The notes under the pieces are model-generated. The model made no database searches and was not told the origin of the DNA. It worked only from the letters and a program-made list of their open reading frames with translations. Made by a program: the position numbers and the translations under genes. This document shows positions 6,478-11,845 of a stretch of DNA of 11,845 nt, in pieces. This stretch comes from Acidisphaera sp035272265 (lineage in GTDB: Bacteria > Pseudomonadota > Alphaproteobacteria > Acetobacterales > Acetobacteraceae): positions 1 through 11,845 of the forward strand of contig DATEQV010000417.1 of NCBI GenBank assembly GCA_035272265.1, given 5' to 3'. Each line of letters opens with the position of its first letter. The first letter of the stretch is position 1.

Positions 6478-7203
6478 ATGACGACGCGCGACGAGTTCAT
6501 CCAACGCGACCGAACGCAGCAGCCGCCCGCCTACACGGCATTCTACAAGACGAGCACCCTGCGCTCGCCGCGCATTCCGCTCTGGTCGTTGCAGAATTCG
6601 CTGTCCGAGGTGACAGGGCCGATCTTCCGCCGCGACGAGCTGGGGCCGCTCGATAACGACCTGCTCCTGAACTACGCCAAGGACGGCGAGCCGGTCGGCG
6701 AGCGCATCATCGTCCACGGGCACGTGATCGACCAGAACGGACGGCCGGTCGCCGGCGCGCTGGTGGAGGTCTGGCAGGCGAATGCGGGCGGGCGCTACCG
6801 GCACCGCAACGACACCTATCTCGCGCCGATCGATCCGAATTTCGGCGGCTGCGGCCGCATGATCACCGACGAGAACGGCCAGTACGCCTTCCGTACGGTC
6901 AAGCCGGGTGCCTACCCGTTCCGCAACTACGTCAACTCCTGGCGGCCGTCGCACATCCACTTCTCGCTATCGGGCGCGGGCTGGGCGCAGCGCCTGATCA
7001 CGCAGATGTATTTCGAGGGCGACCCGCTGATCCCGCACGACCAGATCATCGCCACCATTCCGGACAAGGACGCGGTGGAACGCCTGATCGCGAAGCTCGA
7101 CCTCGATCATTCGCTGCCGCTCGACACGCTCGCCTACCGCTTCGACCTCGTGCTGCGCGGACGCCGGCAGACGTGGTTCGAGAACAAGCTGCAGGGGAAT
7201 TGA
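6478..7203 (+). CDS. pcaH: Protocatechuate 3,4-dioxygenase, beta subunit
   Basis: A 241-residue subunit of the intradiol dioxygenase that uses Fe(III) and O2 to open protocatechuate to 3-carboxy-cis,cis-muconate. All four iron ligands are visible: Tyr114 (NDTYLAP), Tyr146 (GAYPFRN), and His159 and His161 (RPSHIHFS), with Arg156 just before them at the conserved WRP. VEVWQANAGGRY is the usual intradiol core. Residues 1-75 are the beta-specific N-terminal arm (SLSEVTGP, then LGPLDNDLLLNYAKDG). ATG at 6478 has GAGGA (6464-6468) nine bases ahead. It starts 55 bp after the dehydratase stop, the only sizeable gap inside the rightward unit before the alpha subunit. Length is normal for the family, and the alpha-subunit gene follows after 3 bp, as is standard. 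Confidence 0.96.
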   Translation: MTTRDEFIQRDRTQQPPAYTAFYKTSTLRSPRIPLWSLQNSLSEVTGPIFRRDELGPLDNDLLLNYAKDGEPVGERIIVHGHVIDQNGRPVAGALVEVWQANAGGRYRHRNDTYLAPIDPNFGGCGRMITDENGQYAFRTVKPGAYPFRNYVNSWRPSHIHFSLSGAGWAQRLITQMYFEGDPLIPHDQIIATIPDKDAVERLIAKLDLDHSLPLDTLAYRFDLVLRGRRQTWFENKLQGN

Positions 7204-7206
7204 GAG

Positions 7207-7836
7207 ATGTTTCAGACACTGTCGTATCTGAAGGAAACCCCGTCGCAGACGGCTGGGCCGTACGTGCATATCGGCCTGATCCCGCACCAGGCGGGGTTCG
7301 ACATCTTCGAGAAGAACTTCAGCAACGTCCTCACTGGTCCGGACACCAAGGGCGAGCGCATCGTCATCGAGGGCCGCGTCTTCGACGGCACCGGCTCGCC
7401 GGCGCGCGACATCCTGGTGGAGATCTGGCAGGCCAACGCGGCCGGGAAATACGCCCATCCCGCCGACCTGCAGGACAAGCCGCTCGACCCCGGCTTCCGC
7501 GGCTGGGGGCGGACGGGGACGGATTTCGAGACCGGCGTGTACCGGTTCGAGACGATCAAGCCGGGGCCCGTCACCGGCCGGCGCGCGCACCGCGCGATGG
7601 CGCCGCACGTGAACCTCTGGCTCGCCGCGCGCGGCATCAACATCGGCCTGAGCACACGGCTGTATTTCTCCGACGAGGCAGCGCTGAACGCGGAGGATCC
7701 CGTGCTCAACATGATCGAGCCCGCGGCACGCCGCGGAACGCTCATCGCCCAGCGGAGCGAGCGCGGCGGGAAGGCGGTCTACACGTTCGACATCCGCCTT
7801 CAGGGTGAGGGCGAGACGGTCTTCTTCGATATCTGA
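7207..7836 (+). CDS. pcaG: Protocatechuate 3,4-dioxygenase, alpha subunit
   Basis: A 209-residue partner of the beta subunit in the alpha-beta dioxygenase. It has the intradiol fold (TPSQTAGPYVHIGL near residue 11, VEIWQANAAGKY at 71-82), but the iron-binding tyrosines and histidines of the beta chain are absent, as expected for the alpha chain. The stretch APHVNLWLAARGINIGLSTR (132-151) is the conserved alpha-subunit region that lines the substrate pocket. The start lies 3 bp after the pcaH stop with GAGAG directly before it, and the stop lies 2 bp before the next gene, so the three genes are translated as a block. Confidence 0.96.
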   Translation: MFQTLSYLKETPSQTAGPYVHIGLIPHQAGFDIFEKNFSNVLTGPDTKGERIVIEGRVFDGTGSPARDILVEIWQANAAGKYAHPADLQDKPLDPGFRGWGRTGTDFETGVYRFETIKPGPVTGRRAHRAMAPHVNLWLAARGINIGLSTRLYFSDEAALNAEDPVLNMIEPAARRGTLIAQRSERGGKAVYTFDIRLQGEGETVFFDI

Positions 7837-7838
7837 CG

Positions 7839-9209
7839 ATGACGTTCGCCGCCCTCGATTCCGAGCTGCTGGGCCCGCTGTTCGCCACCGACGCGATGCG
7901 GGCCTGCTTCTCGGACCAGACCTGGCTGGGCTCAATGCTCGCGGCCGAGGCCGCGCTGGCACGGGCGCAGGCGGGACTCGGCCTCGCGCCGGAAGGCTTG
8001 GCCGGCGCGATCGAGGCGATCTCGCCGGCCAACCTGGATGCGGCGGCGCTGGGGCGGCAGACGGCGCTCGCGGGCGTGCCGACGATCCCGTTCGTCAAAG
8101 CGGTCCAGGAACGGCTGCCGCGCGAATTCGAGCGCGAGTTCCACAAAGGAGCGACGACCCAGGACATCGTCGACACGGCGCTGGTGCTGCGGCTCCGCGA
8201 CGCGCTCGCACTCATCGCCGATGACTTGGAGTCGATTCTCGGCGGGCTTACGCGGCTTGCTGAGGCGCATCGCGGCACGCCGTGCGTCGGTCGCACCTAC
8301 GGCCAGCACGCCGCGCCGATCAGCGTCGGCTTCGCCGTCGCAATCTGGCTCGCCGGGGTCGCCGAAGCAGCCGATTGTCTGCCCGAGGTACGCGATCGCA
8401 TGCTGGTGGCCTCGCTCGCCGGACCCGTCGGGACGCTCGCTGGTCTGGGCGAGAGCGGACCGGCAGTGCTCGAGTCCTTCGCGCGCGAGCTTGGACTGGG
8501 AACCACGTCGCTCGCGTGGCACGCGCGACGCGGCCGCATCGCGGCGACCGGCGCGTGGCTGGTCGAGATGATCGGCGCTCTCGCGAAGATGGCGACCGAT
8601 ATCGCGCACCTTGCGTCGACCGAGGTCGGCGAGGTGTCCGAACCTTACGTGCCTGGACGCGGCGGCTCCTCGGCGATGCCGCACAAGCGCAACCCGGTCT
8701 CATCGACGGTGATCGTTGCGAACTTCACCGCCGCCAAGGGGTTTGCGCATACGCTGTTCGACGCCATGGCGGCACTGCACGAACGGCCGCCCGGCCTGTG
8801 GCACGCCGAGTGGCACGCGCTGCCGTCGCTGTTCGGCCTCGCGTCGGGCGCGCTGCGCGAGGCGCGGACGTTGGCGGAGGGGCTTGTCGTGCATCCCGAG
8901 CGCATGCGGGCCAATCTGGACATCACGCGCGGCCTGCTGTTTGCCGACGCGGCAGCGTCGCGTCTCGGCGCGACGCTCGGGCGCGAGGCGGCGCACGCGC
9001 TCGTCGAGCACGCCGCCGGCGTCGTGCGGGACACGGGCGAAAGCCTGCAGACGGTTCTGGCGCGCGATCCCCGCGTGAGCGCGGCCGGCGTCGATCTCGC
9101 CGTCGTGTTCGATCTCGCGCCCGCCGTCGCGGCCGCGTCACCGTGGATCGACCGCACCACTACGGATGCGTCGCGAGTCCGCGCACGCCTCTCGCGACCT
9201 GCAGTCTAG
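7839..9209 (+). CDS. pcaB: 3-carboxy-cis,cis-muconate cycloisomerase
   Basis: A 456-residue member of the fumarase/aspartase superfamily that lactonises 3-carboxy-cis,cis-muconate to 4-carboxymuconolactone, the step after PcaGH. The superfamily signature GGSSAMPHKRNPV lies at about residues 275-287, preceded by the KGATTQDIVDTA and TYGQHAAPISVGFAVA blocks. Argininosuccinate and adenylosuccinate lyases share the signature, but the W-ERPPG-WHAEWHALP segment (ERPPGLWHAEWHALP here) and the position directly after pcaG identify PcaB. The ATG lies 2 bp after the pcaG stop. The next enzymes, PcaC and PcaD (or fused PcaL), are not encoded downstream in this window. Confidence 0.95.
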   Translation: MTFAALDSELLGPLFATDAMRACFSDQTWLGSMLAAEAALARAQAGLGLAPEGLAGAIEAISPANLDAAALGRQTALAGVPTIPFVKAVQERLPREFEREFHKGATTQDIVDTALVLRLRDALALIADDLESILGGLTRLAEAHRGTPCVGRTYGQHAAPISVGFAVAIWLAGVAEAADCLPEVRDRMLVASLAGPVGTLAGLGESGPAVLESFARELGLGTTSLAWHARRGRIAATGAWLVEMIGALAKMATDIAHLASTEVGEVSEPYVPGRGGSSAMPHKRNPVSSTVIVANFTAAKGFAHTLFDAMAALHERPPGLWHAEWHALPSLFGLASGALREARTLAEGLVVHPERMRANLDITRGLLFADAAASRLGATLGREAAHALVEHAAGVVRDTGESLQTVLARDPRVSAAGVDLAVVFDLAPAVAAASPWIDRTTTDASRVRARLSRPAV

Positions 9210-9284
9210 ATGTGCTGCTGGGGCCGGCCTATGGGGATTGGATCGTCGCGAGTGATCTTGAGGCAGACCAGGGAACCTAGCCTC

Positions 9285-9641
9285 ATGCGATTTCACGCAA
9301 AATATGTCTCCGCCGCTGAAGCGGGTGACTATTACGAGCTTTCGTTCCAGACCGAAGATCCCGGCGATGACGCCACTGATCCGCCTGGGGTGGACAGCCC
9401 CTATCTCATCGTCCAGCGGCAATTCGAGACACCGGATGGTGGGCGATGCTACGTCGAGACACATGACCACGGCTACGTCGGCCACTACCGCCTGAAGTTG
9501 GTTGATTTTAGTCCCACGCACCTAGCCATCGCGATCGAGAGGAAAAGCAACACGCATATCGAGGTGTCCTGCGCCCTGGACGCGGTCGAGTTCAACGAAG
9601 TGCAGCGCATCGTGAACATAATCTTCGACCGACACGGTTGA
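9285..9641 (+). CDS. Conserved-looking protein of unknown function, 118 residues
   Basis: I do not recognise a named family. The frame is open from 9210, but ATG at 9285 is the better start: it has AGGGA about ten bases before it, and the 25 residues upstream (Cys/Arg-rich) look unlike a protein N-terminus. The product begins MRFHAKYVSAAEAGDYYELS and is a soluble, slightly acidic protein with alternating polar and hydrophobic residues, which suggests a small beta-rich fold (for example SPYLIVQRQFETPDGGRCYV and then HYRLKLVDFSPTHLAIAIE). No signal peptide, membrane helix or metal motif is seen. It lies 75 bp past pcaB on the same strand, outside the tight spacing of the unit, so a role in the pathway is not implied. 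Confidence 0.65.
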   Translation: MRFHAKYVSAAEAGDYYELSFQTEDPGDDATDPPGVDSPYLIVQRQFETPDGGRCYVETHDHGYVGHYRLKLVDFSPTHLAIAIERKSNTHIEVSCALDAVEFNEVQRIVNIIFDRHG

Positions 9642-10200
9642 AGCGACGCTTGCTCCATTTACGAAACATTGGTTGCATGGTTGTCGTGCGACCGGACCAG
9701 CACGTCGCGCAGGTTCTTCCACTCGATGCGTATGCCGAGCTCGCGGCATTCTTCGATGGCTTTATGGTGTAAAGGGATCGAGTTATTCCATCACCGCATT
9801 TAGGCGTCCCGATAAGTCTTTTGGCTTGTCGAATGAGTTGGACGCCTCGCCGTGCGAGCATTGTCATGTGGAACGTGTCCCACAGGGCTTGCCCTCGCTT
9901 GCTCGTGCCCTTTCGCGGAGACTGAACACATGGTGTCCGGTCTCAGGTCGTCCTTCTCGGACTTGGAACGGCTGCCATGGGCGCTCCATTGCCGGACAGC
10001 TTTTGACGGGATCTGGCCGAAACCGGACCATCCGCTCTGGAGTGCGCAACGGCACCAAGCAGACGCTCGTTCGTGGGAATTGCCAACGGTAGCCGTCAAC
10101 CCGGACCTGACCTTCAAGGGTGGTTGTCTGTGAAGCTACACAGCGTCGCGCGGCGGCAACGCTACACATCCGCAACGGAGTTGGCAGGTCGACGGGTCTG
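9642..10200. other. Gene-poor intergenic region
   Basis: This region of about 560 bp has no convincing complete gene. Several frames stay open on both strands, but their products are rich in Arg, Pro, Cys and Trp, have no ribosome binding sites, and the frames overlap each other freely. A short protein-like remnant lies on the minus strand at 9659-9790. An 8-bp direct repeat, GCTACACA, occurs at 10135-10142 and 10161-10168. No tRNA, terminator hairpin with T-run or transposase end could be recognised. It separates the catabolic cluster from the surface-protein gene and could be degraded accessory DNA. Confidence 0.5.
9659..9790 (-). pseudogene. Short C-terminal protein remnant, family unknown
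   Basis: Between an in-frame TGA (9791-9793) and a TAA (9659-9661), the minus strand reads 43 residues with the central segment HKAIEECRELGIRIEWKNLR followed by DVLVRSHDNHATNVS. The amphipathic charge pattern (Glu/Arg/Lys alternating with Ile/Leu) is like real protein and unlike the neighbouring Arg/Ser-rich frames. There is no start codon or ribosome binding site, so if it is real it is the tail of a lost gene. The parent family is not recognised; a mobile-element protein is one possibility. Confidence 0.3.
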
Positions 10201-11845
10201 TCACTCGATCTTGAAGTTCGCCGCCGACAGCATCGCCTGGGGCACGCTACCGATGTCGATCGTCGGCCCGCCGCTGAGCACCAGCATCGACCCGCCCTTG
10301 CCGTCGCTCGTCAGCGCCGCATAGGCCTGCGCCGCCGTGGTGATCCCGCCCACGCCGCCGAGGAGCTCGATCACCCCGTCCGCCAGATCGCCTGAGAAAT
10401 GGAAGATCGTCTCCAGCCCCGTCGCCGTCGGACCCACGCCGATTGTCGTGCCCGTGCCGTGGTCGCTGACCGAACCGCCGCCCGGGCCGATGAACACCGT
10501 CTCGTTCAGCCCGCTCAGCGTCAGCTTCGTCGAGCCGGTGAAACTGATCGTGTCGCCGGTGCCGCCGTTGACCACGTCCCGGCCGCGGCCGAGCGTGATC
10601 GTGTTGTCGAACCCGCCCACCGTGATCGTGTCCTTGCCGGCCCCGAGTGCCACGGAGTTGCCGCCGCCCGAGCCGGTCAGGCTGACCGTGGTGGGCCCGG
10701 GGCCGCCGATGACGGTGTTGTCGCCGCCGGTCGCAGTTGCATCCGTAACCGTATTCTTGTTGTGCCCGAAGCGCGCCACGTTGTGTGAGCCGGACAGCGT
10801 GATCGTGCTCGGCCCGCCGCCGGTATCCACCACCGTGTAGCCGCTCGCCGCGCCGGTGATCGCGTATGTCCCGCCGGCGCCGATGATGCCGGTCTCGACC
10901 GGGCTCGCCACCCCGTTCTTGTCGGTCAGCTCGAAGCTGAACTGGTCGAGCGTCGGGTTCTTCGTCTCGGTGTAGGTCACCCGCCCGTGCGAGGCGGCCA
11001 GCGTGCCGCGGCTCGGCGGGGTGATGATGACCGGGTTGCCGGTCGCGAGCGGCACCGGATCGGTGTAGATCGCGACGTCCATCGCCACGTCCTTGGTGAC
11101 CCCGGCGTCGTGCAGGAACGGCACCAGCGTCGGCCCGTTGTCGACGGTCACGAACGTGTTGCTGCCGCTGCTCGTCACCGTCAGGCCGAGCGGGTTCAGG
11201 CCGGGGATGTTGAGCGTCAGTGGCCCGCCGGTTCCGTCGAGCGTAAGTTGACTGCCGACGTACTGCGAGCCGGTGGCCTTGAACCCGGCGACCTCGATCG
11301 TGTCGCCCGCGTTGAAGTTGTCGAACACGTTGGCCGGCACCGCCGTGGTGCCGAACTGCACAACCCCGGCGGCCGTGGCGACGAACGTGATCGCTCCCCT
11401 GCCGGCCGCACCCGCGACGGCGAGGTCGATCGTGCCGGAGTCCAGCGTGATGCCGCCGGTGAAGGTGTTCGCCGCGTCGAGCACGAGCGTGCCGGTGCCG
11501 GTCTCGGTGATGCCGACGCTGCCGGCGGCGTAGCTGGTCGGCGCGGTGTAGCTCGGGTCTCCGGCGAGCGCGCCTTTGTCGTCGGTGATCGGCGCGGCGA
11601 TCGTCTCGCTCGTGCCCAGGGTGTTGAACACCAGCGACGCGGTGTTGCCCTGCAGATAGATGCCCGAGCCGAATGCCTGACCACCGCCGCCGGCTCCCGC
11701 CGTGCCTCCGCCGTTGCCCCCTGCGGCTCCGCCTGCGACGGCGCCGTTCGCGATCGACGCCGAGGCACCTTCGATCGTGAGCGCGCCGCCGGACTGGACG
11801 AAGATGTCGCCGCCTGCGCCCAGCCCGCCACCGCCGCCGCCGTGG
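10201..11845 (-). CDS. Large repeat-rich secreted/surface protein, C-terminal part (5' end outside the window)
   Basis: The frame is open from the right edge to a TGA at 10201-10203, giving at least 547 residues with no start in view. The visible N-terminal part is a Gly/Ala-rich beta-helix type sequence (GAGGDIFVQSGGALTIEGAS, then GSGIYLQGN). Next comes a unit like the autotransporter-associated beta-strand repeat (GTLVLDAANTFTGGITLDSG, about 11440-11500), then a cadherin-like/Ig-like segment (PPSRGTLAASHGRVTYTETK, about 10930-11030), then Gly/Asp-rich repeats resembling degenerate RTX units (LGAGKDTITVGG, LGRGRDVVNGGTGDTISF, about 10530-10800). The C-terminus, QAMLSAANFKIE, has no autotransporter barrel and looks like the tail of type I-secreted proteins. 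Role as adhesin or surface layer component is a guess. It is unrelated to the catabolic cluster. Confidence 0.85.
   Translation of the reverse strand, partial: HGGGGGGLGAGGDIFVQSGGALTIEGASASIANGAVAGGAAGGNGGGTAGAGGGGQAFGSGIYLQGNTASLVFNTLGTSETIAAPITDDKGALAGDPSYTAPTSYAAGSVGITETGTGTLVLDAANTFTGGITLDSGTIDLAVAGAAGRGAITFVATAAGVVQFGTTAVPANVFDNFNAGDTIEVAGFKATGSQYVGSQLTLDGTGGPLTLNIPGLNPLGLTVTSSGSNTFVTVDNGPTLVPFLHDAGVTKDVAMDVAIYTDPVPLATGNPVIITPPSRGTLAASHGRVTYTETKNPTLDQFSFELTDKNGVASPVETGIIGAGGTYAITGAASGYTVVDTGGGPSTITLSGSHNVARFGHNKNTVTDATATGGDNTVIGGPGPTTVSLTGSGGGNSVALGAGKDTITVGGFDNTITLGRGRDVVNGGTGDTISFTGSTKLTLSGLNETVFIGPGGGSVSDHGTGTTIGVGPTATGLETIFHFSGDLADGVIELLGGVGGITTAAQAYAALTSDGKGGSMLVLSGGPTIDIGSVPQAMLSAANFKIE

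Noticed and set aside
9852..10175. Overlapping open frames of about 90-100 codons on both strands in the intergenic region
   Set aside because: None has a ribosome binding site or protein-like composition, and they overlap one another in several frames.
1..11845. CRISPR array, integrase, insertion sequence or rRNA
   Set aside because: No regularly spaced repeats, no transposase or integrase motifs, and no recognisable rRNA segments were seen on either strand.

Overview
This is a GC-rich window, probably from an alphaproteobacterium. That assignment rests on codon bias, on the fused QuiC1-type dehydratase and on the repeat-rich secreted protein at the right end. It is an inference, and no marker gene fixes the taxon. 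The core (about 1.1-9.2 kb) is a catabolic cluster that appears to turn imported shikimate (or quinate, if a dehydroquinate dehydratase exists elsewhere) into protocatechuate and then cleave the ring.

Layout. 1-299: non-coding, with a perfect 9-bp dyad and an operator-like site upstream of a TetR-family regulator (300-1037, +). 983-1135 (-): the C-terminal remnant of an EamA/DMT transporter, tail to tail with the regulator and in frame just past the stop of the next gene. 1136-2536 (-): a metabolite:H+ symporter of the MFS. 2624-3502 (-): a quinate/shikimate dehydrogenase, first gene of the leftward unit. 3503-3738: a divergent control region in which rightward and leftward promoters overlap on one palindrome, and each side carries a short ORF with a good ribosome binding site just before the first large gene. 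Rightward unit: BKACE/DUF849 enzyme (3739-4575), 3-dehydroshikimate dehydratase fused to an HPPD-like domain (4572-6422), protocatechuate 3,4-dioxygenase beta and alpha subunits (6478-7203, 7207-7836), 3-carboxy-cis,cis-muconate cycloisomerase (7839-9209) and a conserved-looking 118-aa protein of unknown function (9285-9641). 9642-10200 is gene-poor, with one short protein remnant. 10201 to the right edge (-) is the C-terminal part of a very large repeat-rich, probably secreted surface protein whose start lies outside the window.

How the genes work together. The symporter would import shikimate; the dehydrogenase oxidises it to 3-dehydroshikimate; the QuiC1-like enzyme dehydrates that to protocatechuate; PcaGH opens the ring; PcaB lactonises the product. 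PcaC/PcaD and the usual end steps PcaIJ and PcaF are not in the window. A BKACE family enzyme is the first gene of the rightward unit instead. Because BKACE enzymes cleave beta-keto acids with acetyl-CoA, an attractive hypothesis is that it cleaves beta-ketoadipate directly to succinyl-CoA and acetoacetate, replacing the transferase and thiolase steps. The individual genes belong to known families. The combination, the control region and the rearrangement scar are the parts worth a second look.
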